Source: JAVVHE01 sp038238915 (GTDB taxonomy: Bacteria; Pseudomonadota; Alphaproteobacteria; Sphingomonadales; Sphingomonadaceae). Taken from it: a stretch of 64,000 nt of DNA. The notes beneath the pieces were generated by a model. It made no database searches and was not told where the DNA came from. It saw only the letters and a program-made list of their open reading frames with translations. Position 1 is the stretch's first letter; each line of letters opens with the position of its first letter. This document shows positions 1-8,662 of the stretch, piece by piece. Location: assembly GCA_038238915.1 (NCBI GenBank), contig JBBSFH010000015.1:22148-86147 (forward strand), given 5' to 3'. A program made the translations under genes and the position numbers.

Positions 1-3
1 CTG

Positions 4-936
4 ATGGCGCTTGAACGGCCAACGTGGATCGCGCGCCTGCGCGGCGGACTCGCCCGCTCATCGGACAAGCTGACCGGCGGGCTGGGCGCGATCGTCGGAC
101 GGCGTCCGCTCGATGATGCGATGCTGGCCGAGATCGAGGATGCGCTGATCGCCGCCGATCTGGGGCCTGCAGTCGCGGCGCGCATCGCGGGCAAGCTCGG
201 CGCCGAACGCTACGCCACCAGCGTTACTGACACCGAAGTGCGCGAGATCGCCGCGCGCGAGATCGCGGACATTCTGCGCAAGGTCGCGCGCCCGCTCGAG
301 ATCACCGCCTTCCCCCGCCCGCAGGTCATCCTCGCGGTTGGCGTCAACGGTTCGGGCAAGACCACCACCATCGCCAAGCTCGCGCACCTGTTCCAGGAGC
401 AGGACTACCGCGTGATGCTTGCTGCCGGGGACACGTTTCGTGCGGCCGCGATCGAGCAACTCCGCATCTGGGGAGGCCGCATCGGCGCGCCGGTCATCGC
501 GGGCGGCGAAGGCGCGGATTCGGCCGGGGTGGCGTATGAGGCGCTGACGCAGGCCATAAGCGCGGGTAGCGACGCGCTGATCATCGACACTGCCGGTCGC
601 CTGCAGAACAAGTCCGGCCTGATGGACGAACTGGCCAAGATCAACCGCGTACTCAAGAAGCAGCGGCAGGCCGCGCCATCGGACGTGGTGCTCGTGCTCG
701 ACGCAACCACCGGGCAGAATGCGCTCAACCAGATCGAGGTGTTCCGCGATGTGGCCGGGGTGACGGGGCTGGTGATGACCAAGCTCGATGGCACCGCGCG
801 CGGCGGCGTGCTGGTGGCGGCGGCGGAGAAATTCGGCCTCCCGATTCACGCGGTCGGAGTTGGCGAAACTATCGACGATCTGCGACCGTTCGATCCAGAC
901 GCCTTCGCGCGTGCGCTCACCGGATTATCCGGCTAA
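4..936 (+). CDS. ftsY: Signal recognition particle receptor FtsY
   Basis: This is the GTPase receptor that docks SRP-ribosome-nascent chain complexes at the inner membrane for delivery to SecYEG. The 310-residue protein has an N-terminal helical N domain (about residues 20-90) and the SRP-type G domain. The G1 loop GVNGSGKTTT lies near residue 113, followed by DTFRAAA, DTAGRLQ and TKLDGTARGG. The long acidic A domain of E. coli FtsY is absent, as is usual in alphaproteobacteria. The ATG at position 4 is the first in-frame start visible; a slightly longer start outside the window cannot be excluded. It is followed after 29 bases by ispZ on the same strand. Confidence 0.95.
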   Translation: MALERPTWIARLRGGLARSSDKLTGGLGAIVGRRPLDDAMLAEIEDALIAADLGPAVAARIAGKLGAERYATSVTDTEVREIAAREIADILRKVARPLEITAFPRPQVILAVGVNGSGKTTTIAKLAHLFQEQDYRVMLAAGDTFRAAAIEQLRIWGGRIGAPVIAGGEGADSAGVAYEALTQAISAGSDALIIDTAGRLQNKSGLMDELAKINRVLKKQRQAAPSDVVLVLDATTGQNALNQIEVFRDVAGVTGLVMTKLDGTARGGVLVAAAEKFGLPIHAVGVGETIDDLRPFDPDAFARALTGLSG

Positions 937-965
937 GCGACGCCGCACCACCACCGGAGACCCGC

Positions 966-1631
966 GTGTCCTTGCCGCCCGACCGTAGCCTGCCCCCGAT
1001 TCCGCGCCTCGCGATCGATTTCGGTCCGCTCGTGATCTTCTTCGCCACCTACAATCTGGCGCACATGGGGCTGCTTGCCCATTGGAGCTTGCTGCCGATC
1101 GCCAAGGCTCGCGCGATCTACTTCGCCACCGAGGCGACGATGGTGGCGAGCGTAATCGCAGTAATCATCAGCCTTTCGCTGACGCGCAAGATTTCGGCGG
1201 CGCTGATCATCACCAGTGGCATGGTCGTTCTGTTCGGTGGGGCGACGATCATTCTAGATGATCCACATTTCATCAAGATCAAACCCACGATCGTCTATGC
1301 AATGTACGCCACCGCGCTGCTGATCGGCGCGCTGATCGACAAGCCGTTGCTCAAGATCATTCTCGGCCCGGGCTTTCCGCCGATGGCGCATGTTGGCTGG
1401 CTCAAGATCAGCCGTAATTTCGGTTTGTTCTTCGCATTCATGGGCGTGCTGAACGAGATCATGTGGCGCAGCTTCAGCGAACACACATGGGTCACTTACG
1501 ACGTGTGGGGGGTTGTCGTGCTGACTGCCGGTTTCATGGCGAGCCAGTATGCGGTGATCAGCAAGTATATGGAAGACGAGCCCAAGCCGTCCGATCACGG
1601 CATGCCCGTCACCCCGCCGCCGCCGGGCTGA
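966..1631 (+). CDS. ispZ: Intracellular septation protein A family (IspZ/YciB)
   Basis: This is a polytopic inner-membrane protein of the IspZ/YciB family, linked in other bacteria to septation and cell-envelope integrity; its biochemical role is unsettled. The 221 residues form five or six hydrophobic segments. The family signature is visible as the early DFGPLVIFFATY, the central TALLIGALIDKPLLK and the later NEIMWRSFSEHTWV. The start is a GTG preceded by a GGAG-like site. ftsY lies just upstream and dapF is convergent, 9 bases away. Co-transcription with ftsY is likely from the spacing. Confidence 0.9.
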   Translation: MSLPPDRSLPPIPRLAIDFGPLVIFFATYNLAHMGLLAHWSLLPIAKARAIYFATEATMVASVIAVIISLSLTRKISAALIITSGMVVLFGGATIILDDPHFIKIKPTIVYAMYATALLIGALIDKPLLKIILGPGFPPMAHVGWLKISRNFGLFFAFMGVLNEIMWRSFSEHTWVTYDVWGVVVLTAGFMASQYAVISKYMEDEPKPSDHGMPVTPPPPG

Positions 1632-1640
1632 TCGCCAGGC

Positions 1641-2450
1641 TCAGGCGTAGGCCGCCAGATCGACCTCGCCCGTGAAGCTCACCGCCGCCGGGCCGGTCAT
1701 CAGTACATGCCCGTCGGTGCGCCAATCGATCTTGAGGCTGCCGCCGGCTTGATCCACCTCGACGCGGCGGCTCGTCAGCCCGCGCCGGTGCGCAGCGACC
1801 GCCGCCGCCGCCGCTCCGGTGCCGCACGCCCGCGTCAGCCCCGCGCCGCGCTCCCAGACGCGCAGGCTGAGCCGATTGGGCGCGATCAGCTCGGCGACCC
1901 CCACGTTCACGCCTTCGGGAAACAGCGGATCATGCTCGATGCGCGGACCGATTTCGCCGAGCGCGACCGTGTCCGCGTCCTCGACGAAAAATACGATGTG
2001 CGGATTGCCGACGCTCAGCGCCGAAGGCCGCTCCAGCCCGTCCCACGCCAGCGGCAGGTCGGCGGTATCGAGCGGGTAGGCAAGCGGCACCTCGTCCCAG
2101 CCGAAGCGCGGCGCGCCCAGATCGACGGTAAAGCCGCTGGCGGCGGGATGTACCGTCAATTCACCCGCGTATGTCTCGATCCGCGCGTGGCCACCCAGCA
2201 GCGCGGCGACGCAGCGCGTGGCGTTCCCGCACGCCTGGACCTCGCCGCCATCGGCATTCCAGATGCGCATGAACACGTCGCCGCCGTTGCGTGGCGGCTC
2301 GATCGAAATCAGTTGGTCGCAGCCGATCCCGGTATTGCGGTCCGCAAGCCGGGCGGCGAGCGTCGGATCGATCGCAAGCGGATGACCACGCGTATCGAAC
2401 ACCGCGAAATCATTACCCAGACCGTGCATTTTGGTGAAGGCGGCACGCAT
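1641..2450 (-). CDS. dapF: Diaminopimelate epimerase
   Basis: This enzyme converts LL-2,6-diaminopimelate to the meso form, for lysine and peptidoglycan synthesis, in the cytoplasm. The 269-residue protein has two DapF lobes. The N-terminal lobe carries MHGLGNDF and the first catalytic cysteine in QACGNATRC. The C-terminal lobe carries the second catalytic cysteine in RACGTGAAAAA. Both thiols needed for the two-base mechanism are present, so it should be active. The length is typical. It is convergent with ispZ and downstream of uvrB on the same strand, with a 107-base hairpin-rich gap. Confidence 0.96.
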   Translation of the reverse strand: MRAAFTKMHGLGNDFAVFDTRGHPLAIDPTLAARLADRNTGIGCDQLISIEPPRNGGDVFMRIWNADGGEVQACGNATRCVAALLGGHARIETYAGELTVHPAASGFTVDLGAPRFGWDEVPLAYPLDTADLPLAWDGLERPSALSVGNPHIVFFVEDADTVALGEIGPRIEHDPLFPEGVNVGVAELIAPNRLSLRVWERGAGLTRACGTGAAAAAVAAHRRGLTSRRVEVDQAGGSLKIDWRTDGHVLMTGPAAVSFTGEVDLAAYA

Positions 2451-2491
2451 CGGTTCCAGTTAGGGCACCCGCGCACGCGCCGCCACCTTTT

Positions 2492-2517
2492 GCGCAAGCC
2501 GACGCGCTGGCTTGCGC
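2492..2517. other. Perfect 9-bp inverted repeat
   Basis: GCGCAAGCC and GGCTTGCGC are separated by eight bases in the uvrB-dapF gap. On neither strand is the stem followed by a T-run, so it is not a canonical intrinsic terminator. It could be an RNA hairpin in the uvrB-dapF readthrough transcript. Confidence 0.4.
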
Positions 2518-2530
2518 GGGCGATGATCGC

Positions 2531-2571
2531 GGGGACGCATTTGCTTCCGGTGGATATCTACCGGCGTCCCC
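2531..2571 (-). terminator. Nested hairpin at the uvrB 3' end
   Basis: An outer stem GGGGACGC/GCGTCCCC encloses a near-palindrome running from CCGG at 2547 to CCGG at 2564. The structure covers the uvrB stop codon. There is no downstream T-run, so it may act as an mRNA 3'-end stabiliser or a Rho-associated end rather than a classic intrinsic terminator. Confidence 0.35.
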
Positions 2572-4762
2572 CCGAGCGCTTGCCGGCCTTCGCCTTCGCC
2601 TGATTCATTCCCCGCGTGGTCCGCGTCCCCGGCTTGCCGCCCATCGCGCGTCCCGCGATCTTCTGGATGGGTGTCATCGGGATGCCCAGATCGTCCTGCT
2701 CCAGCCGCCGGATTTCGTCCCGCAACCGGCCCGCCTCCTCGAACTCGAGATCGGCGGCTGCGGTGCGCATGCGTTCTTCCAAGTCTGCAATATAGGCGCG
2801 CAGATTGTGGCCGACGAGATTGGGCGCGTCCTCGTCGCCCGTGTCCACCACCACACTGTCGCGGTTCGAGAGATGCGAGAGCACGTCCGAGATGTTGTTC
2901 TTGATGCTGGCGGGCGTGATGCCGTGGGCGGTGTTGTAGGCCATTTGGCGATCGCGCCGCCGCCCCGTCTCCGCCATCGCGCGTTCCATCGAGCCGGTGA
3001 TGCGATCGGCGTACAGGATCACGCGCCCGTCCACATTGCGCGCCGCGCGGCCGATCGTCTGCACGAGGCTCGTTTCGGAGCGCAGGAACCCCTCCTTGTC
3101 AGCATCAAGGATCGTCACCAGCCCGCATTCGGGGATATCGAGCCCCTCGCGCAACAGGTTGATGCCCACGAGCACGTCATACACCCCCAGGCGCAGATCG
3201 CGGATCAGCTCGATGCGCTCCAGCGTCTCGACGTCGGAGTGCATGTAGCGCACGCGAAGCCCCGCCTCGTGCATATATTCGGTCAGATCCTCGGCCATAC
3301 GCTTGGTGAGCGTTGTCACCAGCGTGCGGTAGCCGAGCTTTGCGGTGAGGCGCGCCTCGTTGATGCAGTCCTCCACCTGCGCCTCGACCGGCCGGACTTC
3401 GACGGGCGGATCGATGAGGCCAGTAGGGCGGATCACCTGCTCGACAAAGACGCCGCCGGTCTTGCCGATCTCCCACGGGCCCGGCGTCGCGGAGACGAAG
3501 ACGGTGGGCGGCCGCATCGCCTCCCACTCCTCGAACTTGAGGGGGCGGTTATCGATGCAGCTCGGCAGCCGGAAACCATATTCGGCGAGCGTGATCTTAC
3601 GGCGGTGATCCCCTCGGCTCATGCCGCCGATCTGGGGCACGGTGACGTGGGACTCGTCGACGAAGAGCAGTGCGTTATCGGGGAGGTATTCGAAGAGCGT
3701 GGGGGGTGGTTCGCCGGGGATGCGGCCGGTGAGGAAGCGGCTGTAGTTCTCGATGCCCGCGCAGGAGCCAGTAGCAGCGATCATTTCCAGATCGAAATTG
3801 GTGCGTTGTTCGAGGCGCTGGGCTTCGATCAGCTTGCCCTCGGCGTTCAACTCCTTCAGCCGTTCTCCAAGTTCATGCTTGATCGCCTCGGACGCCTGCT
3901 TGAGCGTGGGGCCCGGCGTGACATAGTGGCTGTTCGCGTAGACCTTGATGTAATCGAGTTTGGCTGAGACTGCGCCGGTCAGCGGATCGAATTCGGAGAT
4001 CGATTCGATCTCGTCGCCGAAGAAACCGATGCGCCAGGCGCTGTCTTCATAGTGCGACGGAAAGACTTCGAGCGAATCGCCGCGCACGCGGAAACTTCCG
4101 CGCGCGAAGCCAGCATCGTTGCGCTTGTATTGCAGCGCGACCAGCTTGCGGATGAGTTCGCGCGCATCGACCGTCTGGCCTTTTTTGAGCGAAAACGTCA
4201 TAGCTGAATAGGTCTCGACCGAGCCGATGCCGTACAAGCACGAAACCGAAGCCACGATGATCACATCGTCGCGTTCGAGTAGCGAGCGGGTCGCCGAGTG
4301 GCGCATCCGGTCGATCGCCTCGTTTACGGACGATTCCTTCTCGATATAGGTATCGCTGCGGGGGACATAGGCTTCGGGCTGATAATAATCATAATAGCTG
4401 ACGAAATATTCGACTGCGTTCTGCGGGAAGAAGCCCTTGAATTCGCCGTACAACTGCGCCGCCAGGATCTTGTTCGGCGCCAGAACGAGGGCAGGGCGCT
4501 GCACCGCTTCGATCACCTTGGCGACCGTGAAGGTCTTGCCCGAACCGGTTACCCCCAGCAGCACCTGATCACGCTCGCCCGCTTGCGTTTGCGCGATCAG
4601 CTCGGCGATCGCACCCGGCTGGTCGCCGCTCGGCGTATATTCGGTTGCGAGCACGAACGGCCGCCCGCCTTCGCTCTTGGCGGGGCGATCGGGGCGGTGG
4701 GGGATGAAGGGGCCGGCGGATTCGGGCTCGGCCAAGCCGGTGCGGATTTGGATATTCGCCAT
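2558..4762 (-). CDS. uvrB: Excinuclease ABC subunit B
   Basis: This is the damage-verification helicase of nucleotide excision repair, which is loaded by UvrA and recruits UvrC. Visible features in order are the Walker A GVTGSGKTFT, the damage-probing beta-hairpin region with YYDYYQPEAYVPRSD, the Walker B LLFVDESH, helicase motifs V/VI (GINLLREGLD, QTIGRAARN) and a C-terminal UVR domain (LEERMR...LRDEIRRLE) that binds UvrC. A longer reading frame reaches 4798, but I chose the ATG at 4762 because the sequence MANIQIRTG resembles the family N-terminus. The basic C-terminal tail rich in Lys and Arg is common in this group. Confidence 0.96.
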   Translation of the reverse strand: MANIQIRTGLAEPESAGPFIPHRPDRPAKSEGGRPFVLATEYTPSGDQPGAIAELIAQTQAGERDQVLLGVTGSGKTFTVAKVIEAVQRPALVLAPNKILAAQLYGEFKGFFPQNAVEYFVSYYDYYQPEAYVPRSDTYIEKESSVNEAIDRMRHSATRSLLERDDVIIVASVSCLYGIGSVETYSAMTFSLKKGQTVDARELIRKLVALQYKRNDAGFARGSFRVRGDSLEVFPSHYEDSAWRIGFFGDEIESISEFDPLTGAVSAKLDYIKVYANSHYVTPGPTLKQASEAIKHELGERLKELNAEGKLIEAQRLEQRTNFDLEMIAATGSCAGIENYSRFLTGRIPGEPPPTLFEYLPDNALLFVDESHVTVPQIGGMSRGDHRRKITLAEYGFRLPSCIDNRPLKFEEWEAMRPPTVFVSATPGPWEIGKTGGVFVEQVIRPTGLIDPPVEVRPVEAQVEDCINEARLTAKLGYRTLVTTLTKRMAEDLTEYMHEAGLRVRYMHSDVETLERIELIRDLRLGVYDVLVGINLLREGLDIPECGLVTILDADKEGFLRSETSLVQTIGRAARNVDGRVILYADRITGSMERAMAETGRRRDRQMAYNTAHGITPASIKNNISDVLSHLSNRDSVVVDTGDEDAPNLVGHNLRAYIADLEERMRTAAADLEFEEAGRLRDEIRRLEQDDLGIPMTPIQKIAGRAMGGKPGTRTTRGMNQAKAKAGKRSGGRR

Positions 4763-4852
4763 CGGTATCGATATGGCGGCGGACGCGGCCGCCCGCAACG
4801 CGGGGGGTTGGCGCGGGCAGGCGCGGCGGTTATGGACCGTGACTTGCGCTAT

Positions 4853-4927
4853 TCCTCGGTAGCTCAGCGGTAGAGCATTCGACTGTTAATCGAATGGTCG
4901 TAGGTTCGAATCCTACCCGGGGAGCCA
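4853..4927 (+). tRNA. tRNA-Asn (anticodon GTT)
   Basis: The sequence folds as a cloverleaf. The acceptor stem TCCTCGG pairs with CCGGGGA. The D-arm is AGCTCAGCGGTAGAGC, the anticodon loop has GTT at 4885-4887, and the T-arm contains GGTTCGAATCC. The encoded discriminator G is followed by an encoded CCA at 4925-4927. It lies between the divergent uvrB and the minus-strand ATP-grasp gene. Confidence 0.97.
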
Positions 4928-5012
4928 CGCTGGTGTCGTTCGATCGCCTTGGGGTTCGGTGCCAACAGCCGTAGCGCAAGGTGATCTCGCCGGTCTCCGC
5001 TTGCCCTTGCCG

Positions 5013-6185
5013 CTAACGCTCGCTCGAACCCGAAATGCGCGCGCGGATGCGTGCGGCGATTGCGGCTGCCCATGGCGCGGGATCGGACACGCGTGCGATC
5101 GTATCGACACGCGGCCAGCGCGCACATGCGGGTGGGAGCGCAAGCCCTGGCTGCGCTTCCGCCGAGCGCGCGTCGGCGATCGCGTCGCGCCAGATACGCG
5201 GCCGTGTCTGCACCGGCACCGGCACCGGCAAGCCCACAAGCGTGGCATATGCGGCATAGGCGATGTTCACGCCGTTCAGCGTGGCGACTTCCTCCTGGTA
5301 ATCGGTGCGGCCGACGGTGGGTTCGACCATGACGAAGCGGCCGTCGCGCCGATCGCGCTTATACTCGATGCTGGCGAGGCCGATGCAGCCGACCGCGTCG
5401 AAGAAGCGCGTGGTCAATGCGGCGAGTTCGGTGCCAATCTCGGGGGAAACCGGCGCGCAACTCGCGGTGCCGCCGACGGCAGGTGGCCATTGGCGCAGCT
5501 TGCGGCCGGAAAAATGGGCAATCGTTCGTCCGCTTTCGTCGCGGTGGACGAGCGTGAAATAAATGTCCGCGTCGGTCCCCTCGATCCATTCCTGGACGAC
5601 AACCGAGGTGCCGTCCGCTCCGATCAGCGCATAGGTTTTGCACAGATCGTCGAAGCTCTCGAAGCGGTAGGCCTTCTTGTTTGTGCGTTCCCACGCTTCC
5701 GATTTTGCGGCGGGCTTGAGGACGACTGGGAACGTCAACGCGCTTGCGACTCCTAACTCGTGCGGGCCCGTGAGGCGCACGGTGCGCGGCACCGGGAAGC
5801 CGATCGCCTCGGCGCGCTCCTGCGTGCGCTCCTTGCTGATCAGCATCGCGGCGAGATCGGCGTCGGGCATCGTCTGGCGCAGGACGGCCGCGAGTTCGTC
5901 GCGGCGTTGCGCAACTGGCAGTACGGTCGCCTCCTGCGTCAGGATCAGAATCGGCCGATCGCCGAGCCTGCGCCCCAGCGCGGCGATCGCATCGACATAG
6001 GCCATGCTGCCGCGATCGTGCGGCACGCGGAGCTTGTGGCGCGCATACCGGCTGCTGAAGGCGGGCCCCTCGCTGCTGTCGATCACCGCGACGCGTACGC
6101 CCATCGCGCCAAGACTGCGCGTGACGCCGAGCCCATTGACCGCCGCGCCCGAGACGATCGCCCAAGGCCGCACGGCTGTGCTCAT
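5013..6185 (-). CDS. ATP-grasp carboxylate-amine ligase-like protein
   Basis: The 390-residue protein is an ATP-grasp-fold enzyme. Such enzymes activate a carboxylate as acyl-phosphate for ligation to an amine or thiol; the substrate here is unknown. A Rossmann-like pre-domain is seen at the N-terminus (WAIVSGAAVNGLGVTRSLG). The ATP-binding part includes FPVVLKPAAKS (lysine clamp), VVVQEWIEG and the metal-binding end RFVMVEPTVGRTD. The start ATG overlaps the stop of the upstream toroid gene by four bases (ATGA), so the two are translated as a pair. Similar ATP-grasp proteins occur in polysaccharide or natural-product loci; that link is inference. Confidence 0.75.
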   Translation of the reverse strand: MSTAVRPWAIVSGAAVNGLGVTRSLGAMGVRVAVIDSSEGPAFSSRYARHKLRVPHDRGSMAYVDAIAALGRRLGDRPILILTQEATVLPVAQRRDELAAVLRQTMPDADLAAMLISKERTQERAEAIGFPVPRTVRLTGPHELGVASALTFPVVLKPAAKSEAWERTNKKAYRFESFDDLCKTYALIGADGTSVVVQEWIEGTDADIYFTLVHRDESGRTIAHFSGRKLRQWPPAVGGTASCAPVSPEIGTELAALTTRFFDAVGCIGLASIEYKRDRRDGRFVMVEPTVGRTDYQEEVATLNGVNIAYAAYATLVGLPVPVPVQTRPRIWRDAIADARSAEAQPGLALPPACARWPRVDTIARVSDPAPWAAAIAARIRARISGSSER

Positions 6186-7354
6186 GCGGCGGCGGTAGCC
6201 ATGCAGGCGAGTTCGGCGCGCTGCGCGTCGATCATGAACTTGGCCGCCCAGTTCAGATACTGCCAGCGGCCGTATTCGCCATCGATCGGATGGCTGCCCT
6301 TGACGCCGCCACGCCGATCTTCGGTGCCATCGATCAGGATCGTGCGGCGGACATAGCTATTGAGGCGGCGCGCCGGCTGCACAAGTTCGGGTGCATGAGG
6401 CGCGAGCAGGAAGAGGCTGTGCGCGATCTGGACGCTGCCGGTCAGGCACACCCACGGCACCGCCGCGCGCCACTGCGCATCGAGCCGACCCGCGAGACGA
6501 CCATCGGGCTCGACGATCGGAGCGATCGCACGCGCGGTGCGCAGCGCGGCATCGCGGTGTACCGGATCGCCCGAAAGCAGCCACGCCTCGACCACCCCGC
6601 GCAGCACATAGCCGATCGTGTGCGTGAGCGGGGCCGGCGGGTTGGTAAGATCGTTGGATGCGAACCAGGCATTGGCCTGCTGCTTGCCGAGTGCCCAGGT
6701 AACCTGACGGTAGCCCGCATCGGCGAAGCCTTCGCCCGGCGCGACGCGCTCGGCTTCGAACAGGCCCCAGCTTACGTGCGTTTCATAGGCTTTTTCGCCC
6801 GGTTGCGCGAACGGCGTGGGGTATTTGCGCCAGCAGCCATCGGCATCGAGGCTATCGCGCAGCCATGCGGCGGCGCGCCGCATCGGCTGTAGATAGCGTT
6901 CGCGGTCGAGGTGCATCACTCCCGCCGCGAGACCGAGCAGGATTTGCCCCGTGTTGAACGTCACGGGCACTTTGGGCGTCTGATCGATGCGACCGCCCTG
7001 GAAGCCGCCATCCGGAAACTGGATCGAAACCAGCCATTCGAGACATGCGCGCGCGCGCATTTCGAAGTCCGCGCGGCCGTCCTCGCGTGCGGCGTCGATC
7101 ATTGTGGGGACGATGTAGCCCGACGTCTCGGGATAGCTGGCCGACCAGCCGCGCGTGACATCGTAGTCGCGGGCGAAGCCGCCATCGTGGCTCGCGCTAT
7201 GGTCCTGCGCCCTGCCGAGCCATGCCAGGCCCGCCGCGATCGCGGCTTCGGGGCCGGGATCCGCAGCCAGTGGCCCCCGATCGGCAATGCGCGCGTGGCG
7301 GGCGGCGGCTGGAAGTTCGAGATCGGCCTTCACGCGGCGGAGGAGCGATAGCAC
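6182..7354 (-). CDS. Alpha-toroid protein resembling terpenoid cyclase/prenyltransferase repeats
   Basis: The protein of about 390 residues is built from helical repeats of the alpha/alpha-toroid type. Visible repeats include QDHSASHDGGFARDYD, FPDGGFQGG and VTFNTGQILLGL. This fold is shared by squalene-hopene cyclases, prenyltransferases and some glycan-acting enzymes. No cyclase DXDD or QW-rich set is evident, so a cyclase call is not justified. The open frame extends to 7945, but that part is antisense to rnd. I place the start at the GTG at 7354, with a second GTG at 7333 possible. It is the first gene of a coupled pair with the ATP-grasp gene. Confidence 0.65.
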   Translation of the reverse strand: MLSLLRRVKADLELPAAARHARIADRGPLAADPGPEAAIAAGLAWLGRAQDHSASHDGGFARDYDVTRGWSASYPETSGYIVPTMIDAAREDGRADFEMRARACLEWLVSIQFPDGGFQGGRIDQTPKVPVTFNTGQILLGLAAGVMHLDRERYLQPMRRAAAWLRDSLDADGCWRKYPTPFAQPGEKAYETHVSWGLFEAERVAPGEGFADAGYRQVTWALGKQQANAWFASNDLTNPPAPLTHTIGYVLRGVVEAWLLSGDPVHRDAALRTARAIAPIVEPDGRLAGRLDAQWRAAVPWVCLTGSVQIAHSLFLLAPHAPELVQPARRLNSYVRRTILIDGTEDRRGGVKGSHPIDGEYGRWQYLNWAAKFMIDAQRAELACMATAAA

Positions 7355-7462
7355 CGGTGAAGTCCCCAAGGCGATTGTGCGCTGGCGGCGCTTCGCACAC
7401 GGCTGCGCGGGCGACAAGCCGGGGCTTTGCCCGAAGGCGGCGCGCGGCCTAGGGTGGCGGCA

Positions 7463-8626
7463 ATGATCATTCATCCGCTGGTCACGACGACCGCCACGCT
7501 TGCCGACCTTTGCCGACGCTGGGCCACCGCGCCCTATGTTGCGGTCGACACCGAGTTCATGCGCGAAAACACGTTCTGGCCCGATCTGTGCCTCGTACAG
7601 GTCGCGTCGGCGGACGAAGCGGCGTGTATCGATCCCAAGGCGGCGGGGCTGGACCTTGGGCCGCTGCTCGATCTGATGGTCGACGAACCCGATGTGCTCA
7701 AGGTCTTCCACGCGGGCGGGCAGGATCTCGAGATTGTCTATAACCTCACCGGCAAGACGCCCTTCCCGCTGTTCGATACGCAGATCGCCGCGATGGCTCT
7801 GGGGATGGGAGAGCAGATCGGCTACACCGGCCTCGTCGAGACCATGCTCGGCGTGACGATCGACAAGGGCGCGCGCTTTACCGACTGGGCGCGGCGGCCG
7901 CTCGATACGCGCCAGCTCGATTATGCGGTTGGCGATGTGACACATCTGGTGACACTGTTCCCCAAGATGCTCGAGCGACTGCGCAAGAACGGGCGCGGCG
8001 GTTGGCTCGACGCCGAGATGGAACGGCTTGGCGATCCCGCGACCTACGCGAACGATCCCGATCAGGCGTGGCAGCGGGTGAAGGCTCCATCACGCAATCC
8101 GACCGTGCTCGGGCGGCTGCGCGCGCTCGCGAGGTGGCGCGAACTGGAGGCGCAGGACAAGGATGTCCCGCGCGGGCGTATCGCCAAGGACGAAACGCTC
8201 GCCGATATCGCCGCGCACCCGCCGCGCGCGCAGGCGGAGCTGGCAAGGGTGCGCGGACTTTCGGCGACATGGGCGGCAAACGACATCGGCAGGCGGCTGA
8301 TGGCGGCGATCGCCAGCGCGCGACCGTTCACCGAGGACGAGTTGCCCGCGCGTGATCGGCCGAGGGCGGGCCTGTCGACAGATGCGGCGCTGGTGGCCGA
8401 TCTGCTGAAGCTGATGCTGAAGGTGCGCGCGAAGGAGGCCGGGGTCGCGCCCAAATTATTGGCGCGCGGCGAGGATCTGGAGGCACTTGCGGCGGGCGCG
8501 CGCGAGGGACTGGCGGTGCTCGAAGGGTGGCGCTTCGAAGCGTTCGGGCGCGACGCGCTCGAGCTCGTGGAGGGGCGCGTGGGGTTCACGGTGAAGGACG
8601 GGCGGATGGTGATGGGGGCGATCTAG
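7463..8626 (+). CDS. rnd: Ribonuclease D
   Basis: This is a 3'-5' exoribonuclease that trims tRNA precursors. It shows the DEDD exonuclease domain: VAVDTEFMRENTF (Exo I), KVFHAGGQDLEIVY (Exo II) and YAVGDVTHLVTLFPKM (Exo III). A C-terminal HRDC domain follows (RLRALARWRELEAQDKDVPRGRI...). The 387-residue length fits RNase D. I chose the ATG at 7463, preceded by GGTGGCGG, over an upstream in-frame ATG at 7427 because MIIHPLVTTT is the typical N-terminus. It is convergent with ccmA, with a hairpin between. Confidence 0.95.
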   Translation: MIIHPLVTTTATLADLCRRWATAPYVAVDTEFMRENTFWPDLCLVQVASADEAACIDPKAAGLDLGPLLDLMVDEPDVLKVFHAGGQDLEIVYNLTGKTPFPLFDTQIAAMALGMGEQIGYTGLVETMLGVTIDKGARFTDWARRPLDTRQLDYAVGDVTHLVTLFPKMLERLRKNGRGGWLDAEMERLGDPATYANDPDQAWQRVKAPSRNPTVLGRLRALARWRELEAQDKDVPRGRIAKDETLADIAAHPPRAQAELARVRGLSATWAANDIGRRLMAAIASARPFTEDELPARDRPRAGLSTDAALVADLLKLMLKVRAKEAGVAPKLLARGEDLEALAAGAREGLAVLEGWRFEAFGRDALELVEGRVGFTVKDGRMVMGAI

Positions 8627-8638
8627 CCCGGACGTTCG

Positions 8639-8662
8639 CAGGCGCACGCGACGCTGCGCCTG
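8639..8662. terminator. Bidirectional hairpin between rnd and ccmA
   Basis: CAGGCGCA pairs perfectly with TGCGCCTG across an eight-base loop. It exactly fills the gap between two convergent stop codons, ending one base before the ccmA TAA. There is no strong T-run, so termination efficiency is uncertain, but the position suits a shared 3' end. Confidence 0.5.

Noticed and set aside
2807..3967. Long plus-strand frame opposite uvrB
   Set aside because: Shadow frame of a high-GC gene; composition rich in Arg/Ala/His with no domain.
5035..5259. Plus-strand small frames opposite the ATP-grasp gene
   Set aside because: Arg/Ala-rich antisense shadows without start sites or domains.
7355..7945. N-terminal extension of the toroid protein frame
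   Set aside because: It is antisense to rnd, lacks homology-like text, and the conserved part starts near 7354.
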